A stretch of 64,000 nt of DNA from Amycolatopsis sp. MtRt-6 (GTDB lineage: Bacteria; Actinomycetota; Actinomycetes; Mycobacteriales; Pseudonocardiaceae), in assembly GCF_017308975.1 (NCBI RefSeq), contig NZ_JADWPD010000004.1, positions 193,901 through 257,900 of the forward strand, in the 5' to 3' direction. Position numbers and translations under genes: made by a program. Of this stretch, positions 1 to 8,063 are shown piece after piece (the first letter of the stretch is position 1; each line of letters starts with the position of its first letter). The notes below the pieces were generated by a model. That model worked only from the letters and a program-made list of their open reading frames with translations, had not been told where the DNA came from and ran no database searches.

Positions 1-431
1 AGCAGCAGGACGTCGCGGTCCTGTTCGGACAGTGCGGCGAGTTCGCCGGCGAGCACGCGCAGCCGTGCCGCCGCGTCCACCCGGCCGGCGACCGCCGTGT
101 CGTGGTTTTCGGCCGGGCGGTCTTCCGCTCCCGCCTTCGCGGTCAGCCGGAAGCCGCGGACCTCCTGGCGCACGTGGTTGCGCAGCAGGTTGGTGGCGAT
201 GCCGTAGAGCCAGCCACGGATCGGCGCCTGTCGCGGGTCGTAGCTCGCCCGTCTTCGCAGCGCGACGACGAAGGTCTCCGCCACGAGGTCGTCGGCGACG
301 TGCACGCCCACCCGGCCCGCGAGGTAGCCGCGCAGGGCAGGGGCGTACTCGTCGAAGAGCCGCGCGAAGATCTCCTTCGGATCCCGTGCGGCGAGGTCGG
401 GCCGGTCCAGCCGTTCGACGATTCTGGTCAC
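1..431 (-). CDS. ECF-family RNA polymerase sigma factor (partial, runs off left edge)
   Basis: Reading the minus strand from a GTG at 431 gives an uninterrupted frame of about 144 codons that leaves the window at base 1. Region 2 is recognisable: a FDEYAPALRGYLAGRV helix, then ADDLVAETFVVALRRR and the APIRGWLYGIATNLLRNHVR segment that normally melts and contacts the -10 element. The visible part ends in ALSEQDRDVLLL, the start of region 4. Domain order and spacing fit sigma-70 family ECF factors, which redirect RNA polymerase to a small stress or envelope regulon. The C-terminal half of region 4 and any anti-sigma gene lie outside the window. It is divergent from the small membrane protein at 536. 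Start choice is moderately sure; no other GTG or ATG with a good ribosome site lies just upstream. Confidence 0.85.
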   Translation of the reverse strand, partial: MTRIVERLDRPDLAARDPKEIFARLFDEYAPALRGYLAGRVGVHVADDLVAETFVVALRRRASYDPRQAPIRGWLYGIATNLLRNHVRQEVRGFRLTAKAGAEDRPAENHDTAVAGRVDAAARLRVLAGELAALSEQDRDVLL

Positions 432-535
432 GGTACTGGTTGTCGCGGCCCGCCGCCCGCGTCCCCGGTCCCCGTCCGGATGAGACGCACGCCACATCCG
501 GCGAACACCGCGGCGAGGTGCGGACAACAGCAGGT

Positions 536-760
536 ATGCGCCGACGAATCGCGATGCTGCTGGCCGGGACGTGCGTCGCCGCGGTGGTGGCGGTGCTGGT
601 GCTGGCCGCGGCGCTGCGGCCACCGGCGCCGGCCGACGCGCGGCCGCTGCCGCCGCCGTCCCTGACGACGAGCGTGGCCACGACCGCGACCGCGGCACCG
701 TGCACGACCTCCCGCTCACCACTCTGCGGGCCCACCGCCGGGACGCCGTGGCGGCCGTGA
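536..760 (+). CDS. Small single-pass membrane or secreted protein
   Basis: A 74-residue reading frame starts at ATG 536 with MRRRIAMLLAG followed by an uninterrupted hydrophobic helix (residues about 6-27). It continues with a Pro/Ala/Thr-rich tail containing two cysteines (residues about 54 and 64). The arginine-rich start plus one helix fits an N-terminal anchor or a signal peptide. It is divergent from the ECF sigma gene and could be a small partner or merely a neighbour; nothing in the sequence decides. I recognise no family. The composition is typical of coding DNA here, but the shortness leaves real doubt that it is expressed. Confidence 0.4.
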   Translation: MRRRIAMLLAGTCVAAVVAVLVLAAALRPPAPADARPLPPPSLTTSVATTATAAPCTTSRSPLCGPTAGTPWRP

Positions 761-770
761 AAGCGTTCTC
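759..770. promoter_or_regulatory. LacI-type operator candidate (GAAAGCGTTCTC)
   Basis: An imperfect dyad matching the GAAAGCGCTTTC class found elsewhere in this window (46766, 46832, 48268, 48392, 57097). It lies about 100 bases upstream of the LacI gene that starts at 873, the expected place for autoregulation. Assignment to a particular repressor is inference. Confidence 0.4.
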
Positions 771-872
771 CCTTCCCGTTGGGTGGTCGCGGCCCGGCGC
801 GGGACGTCCGGAAAGCGCCGGTTCGGCGGTACCGTCTCGGGGGTGAGGCGGTACGAGGTGGAGGGGGCCAGG

Positions 873-1916
873 GTGGTGGACCGGGCGAAGCCGGGGGAGC
901 AGACGAGGACTTCTCCGCCGGGGCCGCGGCAGCCGAGCCTGGCCGACGTCGCCGGCCTGGCCGGCGTGTCGCACATGACGGTTTCGCGCGTGGTCAACGA
1001 GAGCGGACCGGTGCGCCCGGAGACCCGCGAGCGGGTGCTCGCCGCCGTGCAGAGGCTCGGGTACCGGCCGAACACCGCCGCGCGGGCGCTGGTCACCGGC
1101 CGGTCGGGCACGCTCGGCGTGGTCGCGCTCGAGTCCAATCTCTACGGACCGGCGAGCACGCTCTACGGCATCGAGAACGCGGCCCGCGAGGCCGGCTACG
1201 GGGTCGCGATCTGCAGCGTGACGCGGCCGGGCCGGACGTCGATCGGCGACGCGGTGGAGAGTCTCCGGCGCCAGGCGGTGGAGGGGATCGTCGTGATCGC
1301 CCCGCACGTCACGGCCGGGCGGGCGCTCGCGGGCGCGCCTTCGGACATCCCCCTGGTGGCGGTCGGCGGCGGCGAGGCGGCGCCGGTGCCGGTGATCTCG
1401 GTCGACCAGTACGACGGCGCCCGGAGGGTGACCGAGCACCTGCTGTCCCGCGGCCACCGGACGGTCTGGCACCTGGCCGGCCCGGAGGACTGGCTGGAAG
1501 CCCGCGACCGCGAGCGAGGCTGGCGCGAGACACTGGAGGGCCACGGCCTGCGCGTCCCGGCGGTGGTCCGCGGCGACTGGAGCCCCCGGTCGGGGTACGA
1601 GGCCGGCCGCGCGCTGGTCGGCAAGCGCGGCCTCAAGGCGGTGTTTTCGGCCAACGACCAGATGGCGCTGGGCCTGTTGCGGGCGTTCACCGAGGCGGGC
1701 ATCCGCGTGCCGGAGGACGTCCACGTCGCGGGCTTCGACGACGTACCGGAAGCGGAGTACTTCACCCCGCCCCTGACGACGGTGCGCCAGGACTTCATCG
1801 AGGTCGGCCGCAGGACGTTCGGCTTGCTGGAGGAGCGCATGGCAGGCGGCGACGCGGGGGCGAGGCATCTGGTGCCGGCCGAGCTGGTGGTGCGGGAGAG
1901 CACGGGGCCGCACTGA
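873..1916 (+). CDS. LacI family transcriptional repressor (paralogue A)
   Basis: A 347-residue LacI/GalR repressor. The N-terminal helix-turn-helix is clear (QPSLADVAGLAGVSHMTVSR, residues about 20-39), followed by the hinge and a periplasmic-binding-like ligand domain from GTLGVVA onward. The start GTG at 873 is preferred because GAGGTGGAGGGGG lies just upstream; in-frame GTGs at 783 and 843 would add 30 or 10 atypical residues. The protein is strikingly similar along its whole length to the repressor at 6877: shared VTGRxGTLGVVALESNLYGP, VVAVGGGE, WHxAGPEDWLEARDRE and FTPPLTTVRQDFIEVGRR. The two are recent paralogues, probably responding to related sugars. No catabolic gene follows it directly, so its target is probably remote, or itself through the site at 759. 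Confidence 0.92.
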   Translation: MVDRAKPGEQTRTSPPGPRQPSLADVAGLAGVSHMTVSRVVNESGPVRPETRERVLAAVQRLGYRPNTAARALVTGRSGTLGVVALESNLYGPASTLYGIENAAREAGYGVAICSVTRPGRTSIGDAVESLRRQAVEGIVVIAPHVTAGRALAGAPSDIPLVAVGGGEAAPVPVISVDQYDGARRVTEHLLSRGHRTVWHLAGPEDWLEARDRERGWRETLEGHGLRVPAVVRGDWSPRSGYEAGRALVGKRGLKAVFSANDQMALGLLRAFTEAGIRVPEDVHVAGFDDVPEAEYFTPPLTTVRQDFIEVGRRTFGLLEERMAGGDAGARHLVPAELVVRESTGPH

Positions 1917-1989
1917 CACGGCGACGCGCTGACGTGGTGGCCGGGGCGGCCGCTGCCGCCGGAGGGCGCCTGCCCGGGCCGCACACTCC

Positions 1990-2420
1990 GCCTGGCCACT
2001 GCGCCGGGCTGTAGGTGGTCAGTCCCGGGCCCGGGGCCACGAGACCGAAGAACGTGGACAGCCCGATCGCCCGGGGCGCGCCGAAGGCGACCGGCAGCGT
2101 CAGGACCAGGTGCTCCAGCCCGTGCGGGCCCTGCATCCAGACGCCCGTCTTCGCCCAGCGGCGGGTGCGGGTGCCCCGGGCGCGGCGGGTGATCACCATG
2201 ACGCCCGCCAGACCGGCCAGGAAGAGGAAGTTGCCGGTCAGGTGCAGCAGCTCCATGCCGAACGCCGGCCGGCCGGGCAGCACCGTCTGCAGGCCGTTCG
2301 CCAGCCCGGTGCCCGCGGTCGGCGCGGGCGAGGACGCCGGCCGCGGCCCACATGGCCAGTGCCCAGAGCACCAGCAGCACCCGCGCCCGCGGTGTCCCAC
2401 CCCGACATCGGCATCGCCAT
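1990..2420 (-). pseudogene. Frame-disrupted small integral membrane protein
   Basis: Protein-like sequence on the minus strand is spread over three frames. An ATG at 2420 gives MAMPMSGWDTAGA. The next frame continues with RVLLVLWALAMWAAAGVLA, a membrane helix. The third frame carries GLANGLQTVLPGRPAFGMEL, then LHLTGNFLFLAGLAGVMVI and LEHLVLTLPVAFGAPRAIGL. Joined, these form a coherent small membrane protein with three or four helices, but two single-base shifts are needed (near 2380 and 2320). No stop codon is found before the frame runs into the antisense of the LacI gene. It resembles small actinobacterial membrane proteins of the DUF6008 type from memory; that name is uncertain. Either a decaying gene or sequencing indels in GC runs. 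The frames and helices are seen; the reconstruction is inferred. Confidence 0.5.
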
Positions 2421-2528
2421 GGCCGCCTCCTTCGTCCTCTCGGACGCTAGCCCGGGACCGGGTGGCCGGACGTCTCCCGGCGTGCGCCCGGCGACCGGAC
2501 AAACCGTTACAGCACAACGGTTTCCGTC

Positions 2529-3146
2529 TCAGGGCAGGACAAGCCGGGCGGCGAGGGCGGTGATCACCGCACTGGACACCAGGGCCGTCACCAGCCGGCC
2601 GCGCCGTCCGGTGAGGACCCGTCCGAGCAGGGCGCCGCCGCCCGCGAGCGCGGCTTGCCAGCTCGCCGAGGCGGCGAACGCGGCGAGCACGAACACCGCC
2701 TGGTCGAGCACCGGGACTTCCGCGCCGGCGCGATCGCCGACCACCAGCGCGGTGAAGTACACGACCGTGGCCGGGTTGACGAGCGTGATGCCGAGCAGGC
2801 TGACGTAGGCGCGGCCGGGGGCGAGCGGGGTCACCGGCCGGGCGGCCGGCGCCCGGTGCGAGCGCACCGCGCGCAGGACGCCGTGGGCGGCGAGCACGAT
2901 CAGGACGGCCGCCGAGAGCCACCGCAGCGGCCCGGCGAACGGGGCGATGACGCCCGCGAGCGCGGCGCCGCCGAGCACGGCGACCAGCGCGTACACGCCG
3001 TCGGCCGTCGCGACACCGAGAGCCGCGGCCAGTCCGGTCCGCAGGGACGTGCGGGCGCTGAGGGCCACCAGGTACGTGCCCACGGCGCCGACCGGGATCG
3101 CGATGCCGTAGCCGGCGACCAGGCCGGCGAGCAGCGCGGCGCTCAC
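2529..3146 (-). CDS. LysE/ArgO family amino-acid exporter
   Basis: A 205-residue membrane protein with about six hydrophobic helices. It contains the family's early AGLVAGYGIAIPVGAVGTYLV segment and a later LLGITLVNPATVVYF segment. LysE-type proteins export basic or other amino acids across the cytoplasmic membrane. Length matches the family. The start is taken as GTG 3146, giving VSAALLAGLVAGYG at the N-terminus. Just upstream, a 34-codon frame (ATG 3247 to TGA 3143) ends exactly on the GTGA of this start, so translational coupling to a leader peptide is possible. Divergent from the SDR gene at 3364. Substrate cannot be deduced. Confidence 0.85.
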   Translation of the reverse strand: MSAALLAGLVAGYGIAIPVGAVGTYLVALSARTSLRTGLAAALGVATADGVYALVAVLGGAALAGVIAPFAGPLRWLSAAVLIVLAAHGVLRAVRSHRAPAARPVTPLAPGRAYVSLLGITLVNPATVVYFTALVVGDRAGAEVPVLDQAVFVLAAFAASASWQAALAGGGALLGRVLTGRRGRLVTALVSSAVITALAARLVLP

Positions 3147-3363
3147 GGCGCCGAGGTGATCGACCCCCGCGGACGGCGCGGCTGCTGCTGGACCGGCGCG
3201 GTGGTCGCGGCGACGGTCGGCAGGAGCGTGGTGCGAGACGTGGTCATGCGCAGATCGTGGTGCCGTTGTGCCGGGGAGGCAACCGGGTTTCCAGCCGGTG
3301 GGCTCCGGCGAGCTGTGCTTGAATCGCCCCGGGCAGGCACGCGAGCGAGAGAGGGTTTTCACG

Positions 3364-4158
3364 ATGCGGGTCGACCTGAGCGGGAGGACGGCACTGGTCA
3401 CCGGCTCCACCCAGGGCATCGGCGCGGCGATCGCGACGGGCCTCGCGGCGGCGGGGGCGCGGGTCGCGATCAACGGCCGGAGCGAAACCGGCGTCCACAA
3501 GGCCATCGCGCGGCTGCGCGAGGACGTGCCGGACGCGGACTTCCTGCCGGCCCCGGGCGACGTGTCCGAGGAGGCCGGCGCGGCCCAGGTCGTCGAAGAG
3601 GTGCCCGACGCCGACATCCTGGTCAACAACCTCGGCATCTTCGGCGCCCAGGACCCCCTGGACATCACCGACGCCGACTGGCGGCACTACTTCGAGGTCA
3701 ACGTCCTGGCCGCGGTCCGGCTCACCCGCGCGTACCTGCCGGGCATGACCGACCGCGGCTGGGGCCGGATCCAGTACATCGCCAGCGATTCCGCGATCGT
3801 CATCCCGGCCGAGATGATCCACTATGGAGTGTCGAAGACGGCGTTGCTGGGCGTGTCCCGCGGGTTCGCCAAGCACGCCGCCGGCACCGGAGTCACGGTG
3901 AACGCGGTGATCGCCGGCCCGACCCACACCGGCGGCGTCGAAGACTTCGTCTACGAGCTCGTCGACAAGGACCTGCCGTGGGAGGAAGCCCAGCGCGAGT
4001 TCATGAAGCGGCACCGGCCACAGTCGCTGCTGCAGCGGCTGATCGAGCCGGAGGAGATCGCACACCTGGTGGTGTACCTGAGTTCCCCGTTCGCGTCGGC
4101 GACCACGGGCGCGGCGGTGCGGGTGGACGGCGGCTACGTCGACGCGATCGTGCCCTGA
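3364..4158 (+). CDS. SDR family NAD(P)-dependent oxidoreductase
   Basis: A 264-residue classical short-chain dehydrogenase/reductase. Visible are the Rossmann motif TGSTQGIG, the NNLGIFG strand motif (NNAG class), Ser141, and the catalytic pair Tyr154/Lys158 in YGVSK. The C-terminus ends in the usual VDGGYVDAIVP. Ribosome site GAGAGAGG precedes ATG 3364. Such enzymes oxidise or reduce a secondary alcohol or ketone in the cytoplasm; the substrate is unknown and the gene is isolated, divergent from the LysE exporter. Confidence 0.92.
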   Translation: MRVDLSGRTALVTGSTQGIGAAIATGLAAAGARVAINGRSETGVHKAIARLREDVPDADFLPAPGDVSEEAGAAQVVEEVPDADILVNNLGIFGAQDPLDITDADWRHYFEVNVLAAVRLTRAYLPGMTDRGWGRIQYIASDSAIVIPAEMIHYGVSKTALLGVSRGFAKHAAGTGVTVNAVIAGPTHTGGVEDFVYELVDKDLPWEEAQREFMKRHRPQSLLQRLIEPEEIAHLVVYLSSPFASATTGAAVRVDGGYVDAIVP

Positions 4159-4277
4159 CGCCGAACGGCGGCGCTGTAACACTTTCCGGTGACGCGGCGC
4201 TGAACACGCGTCCGGTGGGGAATTCTTCCGCTGAACCCCTTGACACACCGGGGAAAACTTGGCGGAAGGAGAGCACG

Positions 4278-4532
4278 ATGAACACCCGGATCGCTTCTTG
4301 GGCAACGGCCGCGGCGCTCACGGTTTCCGCGGTGGCCGCCACGGCCGCACCGGCGTCGGCGGACATGGTGCCGGGCAGCAAGACGCAGTTCTACGCCTAT
4401 TGTTCGGTCGACCTGTTCGGGGTGCCGATCGCCTGCGCCCAGACGGACGAAACGCGCGCGTCGCACATCTGCCAGTACGTCGCGACGACGCTCGGCCTGG
4501 GCCTGGACTGCATCCAGCGCTCCGCGAAGTGA
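4278..4532 (+). CDS. Small secreted cysteine-containing protein
   Basis: An 84-residue protein starting at ATG 4278, with GGAAGGAG upstream. It has a clean Sec signal peptide (MNTRIASWATAAALTVSAVA, cleavage near ASA-DM) and a mature part of about 55 residues. The mature part carries four cysteines (YAYCS, PIACA, HICQ, LDCI), enough for two disulfides, as in small extracellular proteins of streptomycetes and relatives. No domain recognised. A strong hairpin follows at 4568-4616, consistent with a single-gene transcript. Confidence 0.75.
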   Translation: MNTRIASWATAAALTVSAVAATAAPASADMVPGSKTQFYAYCSVDLFGVPIACAQTDETRASHICQYVATTLGLGLDCIQRSAK

Positions 4533-4567
4533 CCCCCGCGCGGGCTCCGGCACCCCGGCCGACGTGG

Positions 4568-4616
4568 GCTGACGGGCACCTTCCTCGCAGCTGACGAGAA
4601 GAAGGTGCCCGTCAGC
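4568..4616. terminator. Perfect 16-bp hairpin, probable terminator
   Basis: GCTGACGGGCACCTTC (4568-4583) and its exact reverse complement (4601-4616) enclose a 17-base loop that itself contains a short CTCG/CGAG stem. There is no U tract. It stands between the small secreted protein and the carboxypeptidase gene. Confidence 0.6.
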
Positions 4617-4739
4617 GCGCCGGGTGCTGGTACCGGATCGGGACATTCCTGTTGCGCACCTGTCGAACATCCCCGACGGTCCGGCGATCTTCTCCCAGCA
4701 CAGTGACCGGTGACCACACCCGGCACCCGGAGGAGACCG

Positions 4740-5663
4740 ATGGCCCGCACCCGCATCCCGCCCCTTGCCGCCGGCATCGGCGCCGCCGTGGCTGTCGTGC
4801 TCGCGGCCGCCGGCTGGGTTGTCCTTCCTCCCGAGACCGCCGGGCGGGCTCTTGCCTCCCGGCCCGCCCTTGACCTTCCGCTGCCGTGGCCCGCCGAAGG
4901 GCAGTCCAGTGTCGAAGTGCAGAACCTGGGCTCGCTCGGCAGCCGGGGTGAGCAGCGGCCCGTGCCGATCGCCAGTGTCACGAAGGTCATGACGGCCTAC
5001 GTCATTCTCAAGGACCACCCGCTCGGCGTCGACGAAACCGGTCCCGAGATCACCGTCGACGAGCAGGCCGAGGCCGAGTCGACGTCGGCCGAAGAATCGA
5101 GTGCGCCCGTGCGCGCGGGGCGGCGGTTCAGTGAACGGGACCTGCTGGCCCTGATGCTCATCCCTTCCGGCAACAACGTCGCCCGGCTGCTCGCCCGCTG
5201 GGACGCCGGCAGCCAGGACGCCTTCGTCGCGAAGATGAACCGGGAGGCCGCCGCGCTCGGCATGACCAGCACCACCTACACCGGCGCGAGCGGTGTCGAG
5301 GACTCGACGACCAGCACCGCCGCCGACCAGCTGCGGCTGGCCCGCGAGGTGATGAAGCACCCCGTCATCCGCGCCATCGTCGCCACCCCCAGCCTGCGGA
5401 TCGACGGCGTGCCGGGCACCGTCGTCAACACGAACACCCTCCTCGGCCGCGACGGCGTCATCGGGCTGAAGACCGGCTCGTCCACCGCCGCCGGGGGCGC
5501 CCTGATGTGGGCCGCCCGGGCGGGCAACGGTGCGCTGATCCTCGGCGTTGTCCTCCAGCAGCGCCCTGGTGGGACGCCGGGGGCGGGGCTGCGGGCCGTG
5601 CTCGAGACCAGCGCCGACCTCATCGCCGCGATCCAGCGGGAACTGCCGGCGGCCATCCGATGA
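4740..5663 (+). CDS. D-alanyl-D-alanine carboxypeptidase (peptidase S11 family)
   Basis: A 307-residue penicillin-binding-type carboxypeptidase that would trim pentapeptide stems of peptidoglycan outside the membrane. An N-terminal hydrophobic helix (residues about 9-25) acts as signal or anchor. All three active-site motifs are present in order: Ser79-Val-Thr-Lys82, Ser143-Gly-Asn and Lys244-Thr-Gly. The start is ATG 4740, preceded by GGAGGAG; an upstream GTG at 4710 would add ten residues before the charged start. Its stop overlaps the next start (ATGA at 5660), so the two genes are translationally coupled. Confidence 0.93.
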   Translation: MARTRIPPLAAGIGAAVAVVLAAAGWVVLPPETAGRALASRPALDLPLPWPAEGQSSVEVQNLGSLGSRGEQRPVPIASVTKVMTAYVILKDHPLGVDETGPEITVDEQAEAESTSAEESSAPVRAGRRFSERDLLALMLIPSGNNVARLLARWDAGSQDAFVAKMNREAAALGMTSTTYTGASGVEDSTTSTAADQLRLAREVMKHPVIRAIVATPSLRIDGVPGTVVNTNTLLGRDGVIGLKTGSSTAAGGALMWAARAGNGALILGVVLQQRPGGTPGAGLRAVLETSADLIAAIQRELPAAIR

Positions 5664-6613
5664 CGGCGACCACCGAGCGGCCGGCCGCCGGCCGGGAGAC
5701 GTGGCGCCGCGGCCGCGTCGTCGCCGCGTTCGCCGTCCTGACCGCCCTGCTGCTGCTCGCGCACCCGCTGGTGCCCAACTGGGCGGGCAACGCCGGCAGC
5801 CTGCTGGAGACGTTCCTGCCCTGGACCGGCCTGCTCGTCGTGCCGCTGCTGGTCGCGGCCCTCCTCCGCCGCTCGGCGCTCGCCCTCGTCGCCCTCCTGC
5901 TGCCGGCGCTGGCCTGGGGCGCGTCCTTCGGCGGGCGGCTGTTCGACAAGCGCGAGCCCGGCGGCGACCTCACGATCGTTTCGCACAACGTCAACGACGA
6001 GAACCCGGACCCGGCGGGCACCGCGCGGGCGCTGGCCGCCGCGGGTGCCCAGGTGATCGCGCTCGAAGAGCTGAAGAAGTCCGAGGTGCCGAAGTACGAG
6101 GACGCGCTCGCCGCGGCCTACCCGTACCACTCCGTCCAGGGCACCGTCGGGGTGTGGAGCACCTACCCGCTGCGCGACACGCGGCCGGTGGCGATCATGC
6201 CGTGGACCCGCGCCCTGCAGACCACTGTGGACACTCCGAAGGGGCCGGTGGCCGTCTTCGTGGCGCACCTGCCCTCCGTGCGCGTGCGCCTGGACGCCGG
6301 GTTCACCGCGAACGGCCGCGACGCCGCGATGGGCCTGCTCGCCGACGCCGTCGCCGCGGAAGCCGCGCCCCGGACCGTGCTCGTCGGCGATTTCAACGGC
6401 ACCGCCGACGACCGCGCGCTCGCGCCGATCACCGCGCGCCTGCGGGCCGCGCAGGACGCGGCCGGCGACGGCTTCGGCTTCAGCTGGCCCGCCGCGCTGC
6501 CCCTGGCGCGGATCGACCAGATCTTCGTCGGCGGCGTGCGGCCGGTGGCGGCCTGGACCCTGCCCGCGACCGGCAGCGACCACCTGCCCGTCGCCGCCAC
6601 CGTGGCCTTCTGA
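5660..6613 (+). CDS. Membrane-anchored endonuclease/exonuclease/phosphatase-fold protein
   Basis: A 317-residue protein with three N-terminal membrane helices (residues about 20-95) and an extracytoplasmic EEP-fold domain. Metal and catalytic motifs are visible: SHNVND, the metal Glu in ALEELKKSEV, GDFNGTADD and the terminal SDHLPV. This superfamily hydrolyses phosphodiester bonds in nucleic acids, lipids or nucleotides; the location outside the membrane suggests extracellular DNA or phospholipid, but the substrate is unknown. ATG 5660 overlaps the stop of the carboxypeptidase gene by four bases. Confidence 0.88.
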   Translation: MTATTERPAAGRETWRRGRVVAAFAVLTALLLLAHPLVPNWAGNAGSLLETFLPWTGLLVVPLLVAALLRRSALALVALLLPALAWGASFGGRLFDKREPGGDLTIVSHNVNDENPDPAGTARALAAAGAQVIALEELKKSEVPKYEDALAAAYPYHSVQGTVGVWSTYPLRDTRPVAIMPWTRALQTTVDTPKGPVAVFVAHLPSVRVRLDAGFTANGRDAAMGLLADAVAAEAAPRTVLVGDFNGTADDRALAPITARLRAAQDAAGDGFGFSWPAALPLARIDQIFVGGVRPVAAWTLPATGSDHLPVAATVAF

Positions 6614-6801
6614 AACCGGGCGCAAACGGGTGTGGTAAGCGCCCCGCCGGAGGCGCGAACATGCCGTTGAACACCGGGCGGCGCTGACGGGCGGTGAATT
6701 TCAAACGACGCTCCGCGCAGGTCGCGCCGTCGAATTCGTCGTCGGGCCCGTGTGAAGGCCATGTGACTAGACCGTTACGCGACCCGGGGTTGACCCCGTG
6801 G

Positions 6802-6817
6802 GTGTTATCGCTAACAC
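6802..6817. promoter_or_regulatory. LacI-type operator GTGTTATCGCTAACAC
   Basis: Six-base arms GTGTTA/TAACAC around TCGC. The site overlaps the spacer and -10 region of a likely promoter (TTGACC 6790-6795, TAACAC 6812-6817, 16-base spacer) for the LacI gene at 6877. This suggests autorepression. Same class as 7964, 28111 and 59127. Confidence 0.65.
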
Positions 6818-6876
6818 TAACTCCTCGTCGTCACCGGAACAGGTGACGCAGACCATGTCGGAGCGGACGGAAGGGG

Positions 6877-7926
6877 ATGCCGGTGGCCGAACGACCCCGC
6901 TCCGGCGGCCCCCTGAAGGCGACTGCCGCCGGGGCTCGGCAGCCGAGCCTGACCGACGTCGCGGGCGTCGCGGGCGTGTCCCACATGACCGTGTCCCGGG
7001 TGATCAACGGGACCGGCCCGGTGCGGCCGGAAACCCGTGCGCGGGTGCTCGCGGCGATCGAGGAGCTGGGCTACCGGCCCAATTCCGCGGCCCGCGCGCT
7101 GGTCACCGGGCGGACCGGCACGCTCGGCGTCGTCGCGCTCGAGTCCAATCTGTACGGTCCGGCCAGCACGCTGTACGGCATCGAGAACGCCGCCCGGGAA
7201 GCCGGGTACGCGATCACGATCTCCAGCGTCAGCCGGCCGGGCCGGTCGTCGATCGCCGACGCGGTGGAGAACCTGCGCCGCCAGGCGGTCGAGGGCGTCA
7301 TCGTGATCGCCCCGCACGTCAGCGCGGGCCGGGCCCTGGAAGCCGCGCCCGCGGACTTCCCGGTCGTCGCCGTCGGCGGCGGGGAGACGGCACCGGTGCC
7401 GGTTATCTCCGTCGACCAGCGCGACGGCGCCCGCCGGGCCACCGAACACCTCCTGGCGCTGGGCCACCGCACCGTGTGGCACATCGCCGGGCCGGAGGAC
7501 TGGCTGGAGGCCCGCGACCGCGAGCTCGGCTGGCGGGAGACCCTGGAACGCCACGGCGTCGGGGCCCCGCGGGTGATCCGCGGCGACTGGAGTTCCCGGT
7601 CGGGGTACGAGGCGGGGCGATCCCTCGCCAAGGAGAAGGATCTGGACGCCGTCTTCGCCGGCAACGACCAGATGGCACTGGGCCTGCTGCGCGCGTTCGC
7701 CGAAGCAGGCATCTCGGTGCCGCGGGACGTGCGCGTGGCGGGCTTCGACGACGTCCCCGAGGCGGCGTACTTCACGCCGCCGCTGACGACGGTGCGCCAG
7801 GACTTCATCGAAGTCGGACGGCGTACGTTCGGCCTGCTGGCCGGGCGGATGGACGGAGGCGACCGGCACGCGCGCGCCCTGGTCGTCCCCGAGTTGATCG
7901 TGCGCGAGAGCACCGGACCGCGCTAG
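6877..7926 (+). CDS. LacI family transcriptional repressor (paralogue B)
   Basis: A 349-residue LacI/GalR repressor with the helix-turn-helix QPSLTDVAGVAGVSHMTVSR near residues 22-41 and a sugar-binding-protein-like effector domain from GTLGVVALESNLYGP onward. It stands immediately before the furanose ABC transporter operon at 8064, and dyads of one class flank the gene (6802 and 7964). It is therefore the likely local repressor of itself and of that operon, with an arabinose- or galactose-type effector inferred from context. ATG 6877 directly abuts GGAAGGGG; GTG 6883 has better spacing and may be the true start. Closely similar throughout to the repressor at 873, including the recognition helix. 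Confidence 0.93.
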   Translation: MPVAERPRSGGPLKATAAGARQPSLTDVAGVAGVSHMTVSRVINGTGPVRPETRARVLAAIEELGYRPNSAARALVTGRTGTLGVVALESNLYGPASTLYGIENAAREAGYAITISSVSRPGRSSIADAVENLRRQAVEGVIVIAPHVSAGRALEAAPADFPVVAVGGGETAPVPVISVDQRDGARRATEHLLALGHRTVWHIAGPEDWLEARDRELGWRETLERHGVGAPRVIRGDWSSRSGYEAGRSLAKEKDLDAVFAGNDQMALGLLRAFAEAGISVPRDVRVAGFDDVPEAAYFTPPLTTVRQDFIEVGRRTFGLLAGRMDGGDRHARALVVPELIVRESTGPR

Positions 7927-7963
7927 CGCCGCGGCCGGCGGGGACCGATGGTTCCCGAGGGTT

Positions 7964-7977
7964 TGTTAGCGCTAACA
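7964..7977. promoter_or_regulatory. Perfect LacI-type operator TGTTAGCGCTAACA
   Basis: A perfect 14-bp palindrome upstream of the transporter operon, 16 bases before a TTGACA (7994-7999) that may be the -35 element. It is the best match among the four sites of this class in the window and the natural target of the repressor encoded just upstream. Confidence 0.75.
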
Positions 7978-8063
7978 CGCAACGATTTTTGATTTGACAC
8001 AGCCCCACCCGAAGTCCCCACACAAGGTTTTTCACAGAGATCACCGTCGATCGAGGAGTGAAC

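Noticed and set aside
4240..4268. TTGACA at 4240 as promoter of the small secreted protein
   Set aside because: No acceptable -10 hexamer is found 16-19 bases downstream, and the ribosome site already occupies that region.
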